From contig NZ_VLNY01000002.1 in assembly GCF_008297975.1 (NCBI RefSeq), positions 310,001 through 374,000 of the forward strand: a stretch of 64,000 nt of DNA. Direction: 5' to 3'. The notes under the pieces are model-generated. The model searched no databases, had not been told where the DNA came from, and was given only the letters and a program-made list of their open reading frames with translations. This DNA comes from Antrihabitans cavernicola (GTDB lineage: Bacteria > Actinomycetota > Actinomycetes > Mycobacteriales > Mycobacteriaceae). Within the stretch, counting starts at the first letter, position 1. Each line of letters starts with the position of its first letter. Below, in pieces: positions 45,863 to 55,275 of this stretch. A program made the translations under genes and the position numbers.

Positions 45863-48378
45863 GTGCGCCTGTGAAGTCCGCAGTGGTCATCGGCCACGGC
45901 ATGGTCGGGCATCGCTTCGTGGAGGCGCTGCGCTCGCGCGACGACGCCCGTGCGTGGAAGGTGACGATCCTCTGCGAGGAGCGGCTGCCCGCCTACGACC
46001 GCGTCGGTCTCTCGTCCTACGTCGGTGCCTGGGACCACAAGGAATTGGCGTTGGCGGGCAACGAGTACGACGGCGACGCCCTTGTCGACCTCCGCGTCGG
46101 TGAAGGTGCCGCCTCGATCGATCGGGACGCCAAAACGGTGACCACGACGGCCGGTGCAGTCGTCGCCTACGACTCGCTCGTCATGGCCACCGGTTCGTAC
46201 GCCTTCGTGCCGCCGGTGCCCGGCCACGACTTGCCCGAGTGCTTCGTCTACCGCACCATCGACGATCTCGACGGCATCCGGGCAACGGCTGAGGCCGCGG
46301 GTCCGGGAGCGACAGGCGTGGTGATCGGCGGTGGACTGCTCGGCCTGGAAGCCGCGAATGCGCTGCGTCTGCTGGGGATGACTCCGCATGTGGTGGAGTA
46401 CAACTCGCGCCTGATGCCCGCGCAGGTCGACGAGGGTGGTGGCGCGGTTCTCGAACGCCTGGTCACCGATCTGGGTCTGACCGTGCACACGGGTGTCGGT
46501 ACGCAGTCGATCGAGTCCACCGAAACCGGCCTACTTGTCCAGCTCTCCGACGAGTCCACGATCGACGCCTCACTCGTGGTGTTCTCCGCAGGCATCCGCC
46601 CGCGCGATCAGCTGGCGCGCGATGCGGGCATCGAGGTTGGGCCGCGCGGCGGCATCATCACCGATCTCGGCCTGCAGACATCGGATCCCAGCATCTACGC
46701 TGTCGGCGAATGTGCTGCGGTGGAAGGCGTTTGCTACGGATTGGTCGCACCCGGTTACACCACAGCAGAGATCGTGGCGGACCGGTTGCTCGGCGGCGTG
46801 GGGGAGTTCCCCGGCGCCGACATGTCCACCAAGTTGAAGCTCCTCGGCGTCGACGTCGCGAGCTTCGGCGACGCGCATGCCACTGCCGAAGGTGCACTCG
46901 AAGTGGTGCTCAGCGACGCCGCGAAGGGAACATACGCCAAGCTGGTCGTCTCCGACGACGCGAAGACACTGCTCGGCGGAATCCTCGTCGGCGATGCGAG
47001 TGCATACGCAATGCTGCGGCCGCTGGTCGGGCGAGAGCTGCCTGGCGACCCGGCGTCGTTGATCTCGCCGACCGGTGAAAAAGTCGGTGCCGCAGCGCTT
47101 CCCGATGATGCCGAGGTCTGTTCGTGCAACGCGGTGACCAAGGGCGCCATCTGTGGTGCCATCGCCGACGGTGCATGCGACATCGCCGCAGTCAAGGGCT
47201 GCACCAGTGCAGGCACCACCTGCGGTGGTTGCCTACCGACGATCAAGCAGTTGTTGGCGTCGTCCGGTGTCGTCATGTCGAAGGCGTTGTGCGAGCACTT
47301 CGAGCAGTCGCGTGCCGAACTCTTCCAGATCGTGCAGGCCACCGAGACCCGTACGTTCTCGGCTCTGATTGCCAAGTACGGCAAGGGAACAGGCTGCGAC
47401 ATCTGCAAGCCGACGGTGGCGTCGATCCTGGCATCCACCGATTCCGATCACATCCTGCACCGCCAGCAGGCATCGCTGCAGGACACCAACGATCACTTCC
47501 TCGCCAACATCCAGAAGAACGGCACCTATTCGGTGGTGCCACGGATGCCCGGTGGTGAGTGCACGGCGGAGCAGCTGATCGTGATCGGTGAGGTTGCACG
47601 CGATTTCGGGTTGTACACCAAGGTCACCGGTGGTCAGCGCATCGACCTGTTCGGCGCCCGCGTCGAGCAGTTGCCTGCCATCTGGAAGCGACTCGTCGAC
47701 GCGGGTATGGAATCCGGTCAGGCGTACGGCAAGTCGTTGCGGACGGTGAAGAGCTGCGTCGGGTCGTCCTGGTGCCGCTACGGCGTGCAGGATTCCGTCG
47801 GCATGGCCGTCGACCTCGAGAACCGCTACCGCGGCCTGCGATCGCCGCACAAGCTGAAGTTCGGTGTCTCCGGCTGCGCGCGGGAATGCGCGGAGGCCCG
47901 CGGTAAGGATGTCGGCGTCATCGCCACTGAGCACGGCTGGAACCTCTACGTCGGCGGCAACGGCGGGCAGACGCCCAAGCATGCGCAGCTGCTTGCCGGC
48001 GCACTCGATGACGACACGCTGGTCCGCTACATCGATCGGTATCTGATGTTCTACGTCCGTACTGCCGATCGGCTGCAGCGCACCGCGCCGTGGCTGGAAA
48101 GCCTCGACGGCGGACTCGACCATCTCAAGGCCGTCGTGTGCGACGACAGCCTCGGCATCGCCGAGGAGTTGGAGGCCGCAATGGAAAAGCACGTGGGTGG
48201 GTACAAGGACGAGTGGGCGGGTGTGCTGGAGGACCCGGAGAAGCTGTCTCGCTTCGTCTCCTTCGTCAATGCTCCTGACGAGCCGGATGCCACCGTGGTG
48301 TTCGACGAGTCGGGCAAGCGAAAGGTGCCGGTGTTGATGGGTATCCCACGGGTGCACGCAGCTTCCAATCCAGCGTAG
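45859..48378 (+). CDS. nirB: Nitrite reductase (NADH) large subunit
   Basis: 839-residue cytosolic enzyme that reduces nitrite to ammonia with NAD(P)H. Order: FAD/NAD-binding domain (about 5-400), BFD-like [2Fe-2S] domain with CSCNAVTKGAI and CTSAGTTCGGC (about 420-465), nitrite/sulfite reductase ferredoxin-like domain, and the [4Fe-4S]-sirohaem domain with C633-x5-C639 and C673-x3-C677. All cluster ligands are present. Translationally coupled to narK; followed by nirD after 85 bp. Confidence 0.95.
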   Translation: MSAPVKSAVVIGHGMVGHRFVEALRSRDDARAWKVTILCEERLPAYDRVGLSSYVGAWDHKELALAGNEYDGDALVDLRVGEGAASIDRDAKTVTTTAGAVVAYDSLVMATGSYAFVPPVPGHDLPECFVYRTIDDLDGIRATAEAAGPGATGVVIGGGLLGLEAANALRLLGMTPHVVEYNSRLMPAQVDEGGGAVLERLVTDLGLTVHTGVGTQSIESTETGLLVQLSDESTIDASLVVFSAGIRPRDQLARDAGIEVGPRGGIITDLGLQTSDPSIYAVGECAAVEGVCYGLVAPGYTTAEIVADRLLGGVGEFPGADMSTKLKLLGVDVASFGDAHATAEGALEVVLSDAAKGTYAKLVVSDDAKTLLGGILVGDASAYAMLRPLVGRELPGDPASLISPTGEKVGAAALPDDAEVCSCNAVTKGAICGAIADGACDIAAVKGCTSAGTTCGGCLPTIKQLLASSGVVMSKALCEHFEQSRAELFQIVQATETRTFSALIAKYGKGTGCDICKPTVASILASTDSDHILHRQQASLQDTNDHFLANIQKNGTYSVVPRMPGGECTAEQLIVIGEVARDFGLYTKVTGGQRIDLFGARVEQLPAIWKRLVDAGMESGQAYGKSLRTVKSCVGSSWCRYGVQDSVGMAVDLENRYRGLRSPHKLKFGVSGCARECAEARGKDVGVIATEHGWNLYVGGNGGQTPKHAQLLAGALDDDTLVRYIDRYLMFYVRTADRLQRTAPWLESLDGGLDHLKAVVCDDSLGIAEELEAAMEKHVGGYKDEWAGVLEDPEKLSRFVSFVNAPDEPDATVVFDESGKRKVPVLMGIPRVHAASNPA

Positions 48379-48463
48379 GTCTGCTTACGCCAGGGGCATC
48401 GGGTCGTAACCGCGAAGAAACACCAGGTCCGTAGAAATGAACGTAATACCAGGAGGGATGGCC

Positions 48464-48892
48464 ATGACGGTTGTCGATACACCAGCAGTCGGCTCTCGCG
48501 AGCACACGATGAGCGATGCGCGGCGCAACACGGTCGCGGACGGCCGTCTCGAATGGACGTCTGCCTGCTCACTGCGTCATTTGATCCCGGGCCGAGGTGT
48601 GGCCGTACTTCTTCGCGGTGGCGAGCAGGTCGCCCTGTTTCTGCTGGAGGACGGCAGTTTGCGGGCACTCGGCAACATCGACCCGTACGGCAACGCGGCA
48701 GTCATGTCGCGTGGGCTTGTCGGGGACAGGGGCGGCGAACCGACGGTGGCGTCGCCGCTGCTCAAGCAGGTGTTCTCGCTGATCGACGGACGCTGCCTCG
48801 ACGACGAGTCCGTGCGGCTTCCGGTGTACGACGTTCGAGTCTGGGGTGGCGTGGTGCAAGTCCACAGCGTGTTGAGGCGAACGAGCGCGTGA
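48464..48892 (+). CDS. nirD: Nitrite reductase (NADH) small subunit
   Basis: 142-residue NirD with a Rieske-type fold that lacks the iron-sulfur ligands, as expected for the NirD family. It stabilises the NirB complex. ATG 48464 has AGGAGG at an eight-base spacing; ATG 48458 is also in frame. Its stop is overlapped by the start of the HemD-like gene (GTGA). Confidence 0.9.
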   Translation: MTVVDTPAVGSREHTMSDARRNTVADGRLEWTSACSLRHLIPGRGVAVLLRGGEQVALFLLEDGSLRALGNIDPYGNAAVMSRGLVGDRGGEPTVASPLLKQVFSLIDGRCLDDESVRLPVYDVRVWGGVVQVHSVLRRTSA

Positions 48893-50046
48893 CCGAACCG
48901 GATCGCCCACTGGCAGGGTTCACGATCGGCGTCACCGCCGCCCGACGCGCGGAGGAATTCGCGACGTTGCTGGAGCGGCGCGGCGCGCAGGTGGTGCACG
49001 CACCGGCAATCCGCATCATTCCGCTCGCGGACGACGCGGAGTTGGAGCGGGTGACGCGCGACATCGCGCTGGACCCGCCGGATATTACCGTCGCCACCAC
49101 TGGCATCGGCTTCCGCGGCTGGATGGAGGCAGCAGAAGGCTGGGGCCTCGCCGACGACCTCACGCGATCGCTGGGTTCGGCGCGGTTGCTCGCACGCGGT
49201 CCCAAGGCGAAGGGTGCGATCCGCGCGGCGGAATTGCGCGAGGAATGGTCGCCCGCATCGGAATCCTCGGCCGAGGTGCTCGATCACCTGCTGGCCGAAG
49301 GCGTCGCCGGTCGACGAATCGCTGTTCAACTGCACGGTGCGACCACCGAGTGGGAACCGATCCCTGACTTCTGCGAAGTGCTGCGCTGTGCGGGTGCAGA
49401 GGTCATCGCGGTACCCGTGTATCGATGGACACCGCCCGACGACCAGTCGTCGATGGATCGCATGATAGAGCTGGGTGTGTCGTCCGCAATCGATTCGATC
49501 ACGTTCACCAGCGCGCCCGCCGTGGCGTCGATGTTGATGCGTGCCAAGGAAACCGGTCAGCTGGAACCGCTGTTGCATGCGATGCGCGGCCGGGTGCTAC
49601 CGGCCTGCGTCGGGCCCATCACGGCTGCACCGCTCGAAGAGTTGGGCGTCGCGACGACGATGCCTGCCCGCGCTCGATTGGGCGCCCTTGCGCGGCACAT
49701 GGCAGAGGAACTACCGCGTCGTGCCAGTCGAATTCAGGCGAACGGTCACCTACTGAGCGTCCGCGGTAACTGCGTTGTGGTGGACGGTGAGGTCAAGCAG
49801 CTGCCCCCGGCGTCGATGGCGCTGATCAGGGCGCTCGCCCGCCAGCCTGGCCGCGTCGTGTCGCGGGAGAATCTGCTGGCGGTGTTGCCCGGTGGTGGCG
49901 ACGACTGCCATGCCGTCGAAACTGGAATCGCCCGCCTCCGTTCGGCACTCGGCACACCGAAGGCAATCCAGACGGTGGTCAAGCGTGGCTATCGCCTGGC
50001 ACTCGATCCGGCCGAATGTGTGGACAACTCACGGGAGCGCCCATGA
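48889..50046 (+). CDS. Uroporphyrinogen-III synthase-like / winged-helix fusion protein
   Basis: 385-residue fusion: residues about 5-265 form a HemD (uroporphyrinogen-III synthase) domain (TIGVTAARRAEEFATLLERRG, TTGIGFRGWMEAAEGWG, TFTSAPAVASML) and 290-380 an OmpR-type winged-helix DNA-binding domain (RALARQPGRVVSRENLLAVL, VETGIARLRSALG, TVVKRGYRLA). No receiver domain is present. Rv0260c of M. tuberculosis has the same architecture beside a sirohydrochlorin chelatase. It may make the sirohaem precursor, sense it and regulate nir genes, or both. Confidence 0.88.
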   Translation: MTEPDRPLAGFTIGVTAARRAEEFATLLERRGAQVVHAPAIRIIPLADDAELERVTRDIALDPPDITVATTGIGFRGWMEAAEGWGLADDLTRSLGSARLLARGPKAKGAIRAAELREEWSPASESSAEVLDHLLAEGVAGRRIAVQLHGATTEWEPIPDFCEVLRCAGAEVIAVPVYRWTPPDDQSSMDRMIELGVSSAIDSITFTSAPAVASMLMRAKETGQLEPLLHAMRGRVLPACVGPITAAPLEELGVATTMPARARLGALARHMAEELPRRASRIQANGHLLSVRGNCVVVDGEVKQLPPASMALIRALARQPGRVVSRENLLAVLPGGGDDCHAVETGIARLRSALGTPKAIQTVVKRGYRLALDPAECVDNSRERP

Positions 50047-50765
50047 CCACCCTGGTGCTGGTCGCCCACGGCACGCGTAGCCCGCGCGGCGTCGAGATGA
50101 TCGCGGCTCTGGCAGAGCAGGTTTCGGCTCGCGTCGACACCGTGCACGTCGCGTTCGTCGATGTACTCGGCCCGTCGCCCGCGGAGGTGCTTAGACGCTG
50201 TCCGGGCGAAACCGTTGTGGTACCAGCCTTTCTCGCGTCCGGATTTCACGTCCACAACGACGTTCCCCGTGAGGTCGCCGAGAGTGGGCACGACGCCATC
50301 GTCGTCACCGACGCGATGGGACCCGATCCGCGCCTCGCCCGCGTCATGGTGGAACGTCTTCGAGCTGCAGGCTGGCGACCCGGCGATGCCGTTGTTCTGG
50401 CCGCGGCCGGGTCGTCGGACCACCGGGCGCTACTGGATGTACGACGCGCCGCGGGGATGCTGGCGGATCGAGTCGGGCAACGCGTCGAGATCGGCTATGT
50501 GGCAACGGGTTCGCCGAAGGTCTCTGAAGTGATCGAGCGCGTCCGTCGACAAGGTGCCAAGCGGGTCTTCGTCGCGTCGTACCTGTTGGCGCACGGACTC
50601 TTTCAGCAGCGACTCGACGACGCGGGCGCCGACGGTGTTGCCGATCCGCTCGGCGTGCACCCGGATGTGGTCGGATTGCTGGTCGACCGCTTTCGCGCGG
50701 GCGCACGCCTGCTGGATCAGGCGGCTTTGCGGAACGGCACGATGTCGTCGAGCCGGCCGGACTGA
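50043..50765 (+). CDS. Sirohydrochlorin chelatase, CbiX/SirB-like
   Basis: 240-residue class II chelatase. Starts LVLVAHGTRSPRGVEMIAAL with the metal-site His in AHGTR, and a second His-containing strand ASYLLAHGLFQQ in the C-terminal half, so it is a duplicated (long) CbiX form. Expected to insert iron into sirohydrochlorin to make sirohaem, the cofactor of NirB. ATG overlaps the stop of the HemD fusion. Its 3' end overlaps the converging OYE gene by 49 bp. Confidence 0.88.
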   Translation: MTTLVLVAHGTRSPRGVEMIAALAEQVSARVDTVHVAFVDVLGPSPAEVLRRCPGETVVVPAFLASGFHVHNDVPREVAESGHDAIVVTDAMGPDPRLARVMVERLRAAGWRPGDAVVLAAAGSSDHRALLDVRRAAGMLADRVGQRVEIGYVATGSPKVSEVIERVRRQGAKRVFVASYLLAHGLFQQRLDDAGADGVADPLGVHPDVVGLLVDRFRAGARLLDQAALRNGTMSSSRPD

Positions 50766-51820
50766 ATCTTGTCCACCCATGCGGCGTCGGCCAAGAGGGC
50801 GCGGCCAAGGGCGACGACGTCGAACTCGCCGCGCTCGAACTGATTTCGCAATATGTCGAGCCGGTCATAGGTGGACTCGGGGATGGCCTGGTCCTCGGAG
50901 AGGAACACCGAGTCGACGCCGACGGATCCGACGGTGATCGCGGGCAGGCCGGTGACCTTCTTGGTCCAGCCTGCGAGGCCGGTGGGGTCGGATGCCGAGG
51001 TTTCGAAGCCGGGCACCCAGTGTCGACGCGTCGAGGGGTGGAATACATCGACGCCCGCGGTGACCAGCGGCGCGAGGATCGACTCCAGGTCGGCGGGGGT
51101 CTCGGCGATGCGTGCGTCGTAGTGCCCGCCCTTCCACTGCGAGAAGCGGTAGACGATGGCGAAGTCGGCGCCGACCGCATCACGCACGGCCGCAACAACT
51201 TCGGCGGGCAGGCTGGACCGCCTGCGTAGATCGCCGCCGTAGCCATCGGTACGGCGGTTGGTGCGCTCCCAGAAGAACTGGTCGAGCAGGTAGCCGTGGG
51301 CGCCGTGGATCTCGACACCGTCGAAACCGATCTTCTTCGCGAGCGCTGCGGACTCGGCGAACCCGGCGATCACCCTGTCGATGTCCGCCGTGGTGAGCTC
51401 CGCGCCGAGGGGTTCGCCCGCGAGGTCGATGCCGGACGGGCTGACCGACGCAAGGTCCGGCTCGAACTCGACGTCAGTGCCGCGGGCCACGCCGGTGTGC
51501 CACAGCTGCGGGATGATCGCGCCGCCCTCGCTGTGCACGGCCTCGGCTACCTTGGCCCATCCGGCAGCGCTGGCGTCTCCGTAGAAGCGCGGGACCGCGG
51601 AGCTGGGACCTGCGGCGGGGGCGTTGACGTACGTGCCTTCGGTGATGATGAGTCCGACTCCACCCGCCGCGCGCTTGCGGTAGTACTCGACGTTCTCCTC
51701 GTTCGGTATCCCACCGGGCGACTTCATCCGGGTCATGGGTGCCATTGCGAAGCGATTTCGCAGCCGCAGCGACGACGCGGAGAACGGTGCGAACAGGCCA
51801 TCGAGTTGTGCAGAAGTCAT
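50717..51820 (-). CDS. NADH:flavin oxidoreductase, old yellow enzyme family
   Basis: 367-residue FMN barrel enzyme. FMN and substrate features: PMTRMKSPGG near the start, catalytic HxxH/N area GVEIHGAHGYLLDQFFW and TVGSVGVDSVF at the FMN phosphate site. Substrates are likely activated alkenes or nitro compounds; true function is unknown. Start at ATG 51820 with a GGAGG-free leader. Its last 49 bases overlap the chelatase gene on the other strand, in a convergent arrangement. Confidence 0.9.
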   Translation of the reverse strand: MTSAQLDGLFAPFSASSLRLRNRFAMAPMTRMKSPGGIPNEENVEYYRKRAAGGVGLIITEGTYVNAPAAGPSSAVPRFYGDASAAGWAKVAEAVHSEGGAIIPQLWHTGVARGTDVEFEPDLASVSPSGIDLAGEPLGAELTTADIDRVIAGFAESAALAKKIGFDGVEIHGAHGYLLDQFFWERTNRRTDGYGGDLRRRSSLPAEVVAAVRDAVGADFAIVYRFSQWKGGHYDARIAETPADLESILAPLVTAGVDVFHPSTRRHWVPGFETSASDPTGLAGWTKKVTGLPAITVGSVGVDSVFLSEDQAIPESTYDRLDILRNQFERGEFDVVALGRALLADAAWVDKIQSGRLDDIVPFRKAA

Positions 51821-51889
51821 GTAGGGGGTCAACCGCATCAGGTGCCCGAAGTGTTCCCGAGAGTGAGACTGATCGCTTACGCTCCCGAT

Positions 51890-52357
51890 ATGCGCAGTTT
51901 GCCGAAGGTCGCAGTCGTGCTCAGTGCTCTTGCCGTGTCGATCGCGGTTCCCGGTATCGCTCAGGCGACGCCCAGTTCGGGTGTCACGGCGGTGACGTTC
52001 GCGCAGGGCACCGTTCCCGCGGGGCTGATCCCGTTCGTCGCGGGCGCCACCGATGTCACCATCCGCGAGATCACCATTGCCCCGGGCGGCACGACGGGCT
52101 GGCACTTTCACGACGGCCCCGTTGTCGGGATCGTGCGCGCGGGCACGCTCACCCATCCGGGGCCGGACTGCAAACCTGTCGTGTTCGACACCGGCGCAAT
52201 CATCGACGAGCCGAGCGGTGACGGCTACGTGCACATCGGACGTAACTTGGGAACCACACCGGTGATTCTCGATGTCGCCTACCTGCAACCGACGGGCAAA
52301 CCGTTGTTCGAGGACGCGCCTGCACCTGCGTGTGTCGGTACTGGCGTCGACGGCTAG
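51890..52357 (+). CDS. Secreted cupin-domain protein
   Basis: 155-residue protein with a signal peptide (SLPKVAVVLSALAVSIAVPG, cleavage after AQA) and one cupin domain: GGTTGWHFHDGPVVGIVRAG carries the metal-binding His-x-His. Two Cys (DCK and ACV) could form a disulfide. Function unknown; similar exported cupins are common in Rhodococcus and Mycobacterium. It is the last gene before the island. Confidence 0.85.
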   Translation: MRSLPKVAVVLSALAVSIAVPGIAQATPSSGVTAVTFAQGTVPAGLIPFVAGATDVTIREITIAPGGTTGWHFHDGPVVGIVRAGTLTHPGPDCKPVVFDTGAIIDEPSGDGYVHIGRNLGTTPVILDVAYLQPTGKPLFEDAPAPACVGTGVDG

Positions 52358-52385
52358 GCCGCGACCACCAAAGGCGTGTCCTCGA

Positions 52386-54200
52386 TCAGACAGAGGACCC
52401 TCTCGGAGTTTTGCCCAGTTGCGACTTCGGAGTGCCACCGTCTGTGTATGTGACTGCTCCGTTTAACACGTCGGTCGGAATAGACAAACCTGCGAGCGCC
52501 GACGGCTCCAACTTCATTAGATTATTACTTTGATGGCGTGCCACCGAGTGCAGTTTCCCCTGACCCGAGTCGGATCTCAGCCACGAAACGACTCGGCGGC
52601 GAATTATCGGGCTAGTGGAGTCCCGCCATTTCCATCCGTATAGATTGTTCGTAATCGCGGCCTCAGCGCTATTGATCGTTATTTTGAACTTCGCACGGGT
52701 CATTGCGCCAATTATGACATCCGGGATGAAAACATCATGGTGAAGGTCGAACCAACAATCGCGCCTCGCGCATAAAACTCGCTCGTGAAATCCGAGCGCT
52801 TCCCCATGCGAAAGATATTCGTCTAGTTCTATCGATTGCAAACGATCTTGATTGGTGACGAGCAAGATGAGATCACGCCCACCTGGCTCTAATCGGTGTA
52901 GGTTCTTGCGGGTGATTCTTTGTCTTGCGTTAGACATCCTTCGGACTACAGGGGTGAATAATTCGTCGCGTAAGGCGAGGTCGCCTTGCTGTTCACGCGA
53001 GAGAAGAAAGAAGTCATTGGCACCCGTTGCAGTTCCCCTTCGAACTTGCGCAAGATCGCGCAACGATACTCTCTTCCGCATCCCCAGGTCCACGTTTCTG
53101 GGGCGCGTGCACCTTCGATCCTCTTGAGCGAAGAGTGCTCGCCATGAGGATGGGCATTCAGCGTCTCGCGAAACCTTAATCGAGGTTTCTGCTCCCCACC
53201 TTGAAAAAGTCAGGTCTTCGGTGGTCGATGATTCGGCGCCGACCATTAATGCAACTGCGTCGACTTGTGCGTCTTCAAACCTCCAGGAATCGACTAGGTG
53301 AAGTTCGACTCTTCTATTCTTCAATTGCCAGAGAGTCGATCGAAGACGATCGGCGTACTGCGACTCTAGCCATTGCGCTGGCAGCAACAGGCACATTCCG
53401 TCGCTCGGACGAAGATGTAGGAGGGTTATCGCAGTGATATGTGCTGACAGACTAGCTCGTCGAGAACATAGGCCACCCGAAGCGAGCGTCAGCCGCTCGC
53501 GGTCCTCCGTGGTAAGCAACTGCGCTCTCGTATAAGGAGGGTTACCCAAGAATAGACGTGGTCCACCAATTGGCGAAGAGTCCGACGCAATCCAGCGAGT
53601 ATAGTCATTGAGAACTAGACGAATTCCGGGACAATCTGACGATTCCCCAACAATCTTGGTTGCACTGCCGATATGACTCGCCATTAGGCCTAAAGTCACC
53701 GGATTCACGTCGACTGCGTAGACGTTAGCTTCGTCCCAGATTCTCGCAGAAAGTGTCGAGAAGACGCCTACTCCCGCGCCTACGTCGACAACGGCCCGGG
53801 GTGAGGCTTGTGTGCGCATCCACGTCTCGACCATGTACTCAACTTGCTCGGCTGGAGTGAAGAATGTACCCAAGTGCCTTCGGTTAGCTGGTCGAACGGC
53901 GCTGGAATATAGCTGTGCTAGGAGGTCGTTCGGTCGTGCCTCAAATACACCCGTGAGCTCGCCGACGAGATGTTGAGGAGGAGTCGGGCCCGCTTTAATC
54001 CAATTCGAAATCTCAAGAGGAACATGATCGCTCGGGAAATCAGGTGTCAGGGCGCGGATCAGTCCTCCGAGCGCTGCAAGAGAGGTGCGTTCAGCCCTGG
54101 TCGCTCCCGGGATGGTCTTTTGATCCATCGGTTCAACGCTTGTCGACGACAGCCAACTGCTCACCCGGCTCTGCACGCTTGGTACTAGCAAGTGATCCAT
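52386..54200 (-). CDS. N6-adenine DNA methyltransferase (Eco57I/type I-like)
   Basis: 604-residue SAM-dependent methyltransferase. Helical N terminus, family signature GTFFTPAEQVEYMVE, SAM motif I VVDVGAGVGVFS (about 137-148), and catalytic motif IV NPPY in LFLGNPPYTRAQ (about 217-222). The C-terminal half has a target-recognition-like region. No nuclease domain is fused and no restriction gene is adjacent, so it may be an orphan methylase, a defence component or a phase-type modifier. An in-frame ATG at 54128 is an alternative start. Transcribed away from the operon to its right. Confidence 0.88.
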   Translation of the reverse strand: MDHLLVPSVQSRVSSWLSSTSVEPMDQKTIPGATRAERTSLAALGGLIRALTPDFPSDHVPLEISNWIKAGPTPPQHLVGELTGVFEARPNDLLAQLYSSAVRPANRRHLGTFFTPAEQVEYMVETWMRTQASPRAVVDVGAGVGVFSTLSARIWDEANVYAVDVNPVTLGLMASHIGSATKIVGESSDCPGIRLVLNDYTRWIASDSSPIGGPRLFLGNPPYTRAQLLTTEDRERLTLASGGLCSRRASLSAHITAITLLHLRPSDGMCLLLPAQWLESQYADRLRSTLWQLKNRRVELHLVDSWRFEDAQVDAVALMVGAESSTTEDLTFSRWGAETSIKVSRDAECPSSWRALFAQEDRRCTRPRNVDLGMRKRVSLRDLAQVRRGTATGANDFFLLSREQQGDLALRDELFTPVVRRMSNARQRITRKNLHRLEPGGRDLILLVTNQDRLQSIELDEYLSHGEALGFHERVLCARRDCWFDLHHDVFIPDVIIGAMTRAKFKITINSAEAAITNNLYGWKWRDSTSPIIRRRVVSWLRSDSGQGKLHSVARHQSNNLMKLEPSALAGLSIPTDVLNGAVTYTDGGTPKSQLGKTPRGSSV

Positions 54201-54282
54201 CCTCCGTCGCTCTCGGATACCTCACGATCGTTGGACCGCATCGCTCGATTCCTCTATGAGCAAGTTACCGCGATGGTGTGTC

Positions 54283-55275
54283 TCAGTCGGCCAACAGTGC
54301 GGTGCGACACCGCGTCGCTATGTGGCATCGAGTGAAGTGCGGCGCCCAATGGAGATCCATCGCAGAAGAGCGGCGTCCTGGCAGGTCCCCGATAGTCGGA
54401 CCACGTCGTTTTAGAGTCGCGTTCTGATTGATGTCAGTCGATTTCGCAGCCGTCCACCGGTTGGTGGGTGTGGGTGCATCGGGCAGCGTACTCGGCGGGG
54501 TGAGATAGCCGAGAGACGAGTGCCGGTGCCGACGGTTGTGGTCGTCCTTGAAATCGGCGATCACCACCCGTGCTTCGAGCAGGCTCGTCCAGTGGTTCCG
54601 ATTCAGGCACTCCTTCCGTAGCCGGTTGTTGAACGACTCGATGTGCCCGTTGTTCCACGGCGTCCCTGGCGGTATATACGAGATACCGACACGATCGGCA
54701 CAGAACTGTTGCAACACATGGGATATGAACTCCGGACCATTGTCCATCCGCAACACCAGCGGTGGGCCACCCCATAACGCGAACGCCTTGTCCAACTCCT
54801 CTGTCAGCCGCTGGGCAGTGATGGATCGCTCGACGATGTTCAGCACCGACAACCTGGTGTGCTCGTCGAGCATCGAGGCGATCTTGATGGCTTTGCCGTC
54901 AATGGTGGAGTCGAACTGGAAGTCCAGTGCCCACACGACTTTCGGTGCATCCGGGTCGATCTGCGGTGCCGAACTGACTCCGGCCCGCTTACGCGGGTGG
55001 TGGAGGCGAACCTGCAGGCCTTCTTCCTTCCACAGCCGGTGCACCTTCTTCTTGTTCACCACCAGACCTTCGTCGTGGCGCAGATGTGCCCACGCGCGCC
55101 GGAACCCGTGCAGCGGATGCACGCGCGCGTAGGTGCACAGCACGGCTCGCAGATCGGCGTCCGGGTCCGCGGGTGTCTGCGCGAGCGGGGTGCGCGCGTA
55201 GGTGGATCTGGGCAGCCCAACAGCTTTGCACGCCAACCGTTTCGACATGCCCAGTGTTGCCACGAGCATGTCCAC
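54283..55275 (-). CDS. IS3-family transposase OrfB
   Basis: Catalytic subunit with an HTH_21 segment (YARVHPLHGFRRAWAHLRHDEGLVVNKKKVHRLWKEEGL, shown by position only) and an rve integrase core: DDE residues in WALDFQFD, LRMDNGPEF and GHIESFNNRLRKE. Normally made as an OrfAB fusion by -1 slippage on AAAA near 55305, after which the frame reads KILSPAAERRAVDML. The last 31 codons and stop lie outside the left inverted repeat, in flanking DNA, so the C terminus is partly host-derived. Confidence 0.88.
   Translation of the reverse strand: MDMLVATLGMSKRLACKAVGLPRSTYARTPLAQTPADPDADLRAVLCTYARVHPLHGFRRAWAHLRHDEGLVVNKKKVHRLWKEEGLQVRLHHPRKRAGVSSAPQIDPDAPKVVWALDFQFDSTIDGKAIKIASMLDEHTRLSVLNIVERSITAQRLTEELDKAFALWGGPPLVLRMDNGPEFISHVLQQFCADRVGISYIPPGTPWNNGHIESFNNRLRKECLNRNHWTSLLEARVVIADFKDDHNRRHRHSSLGYLTPPSTLPDAPTPTNRWTAAKSTDINQNATLKRRGPTIGDLPGRRSSAMDLHWAPHFTRCHIATRCRTALLAD

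Noticed and set aside
47233-48357. 374-codon open frame opposite nirB
   Set aside because: His/Leu/Val-rich antisense shadow; nirB is certain on the other strand.
52386-54200. The methyltransferase as part of a complete restriction-modification system
   Set aside because: No restriction nuclease, specificity subunit or helicase gene is seen on either side within the window.
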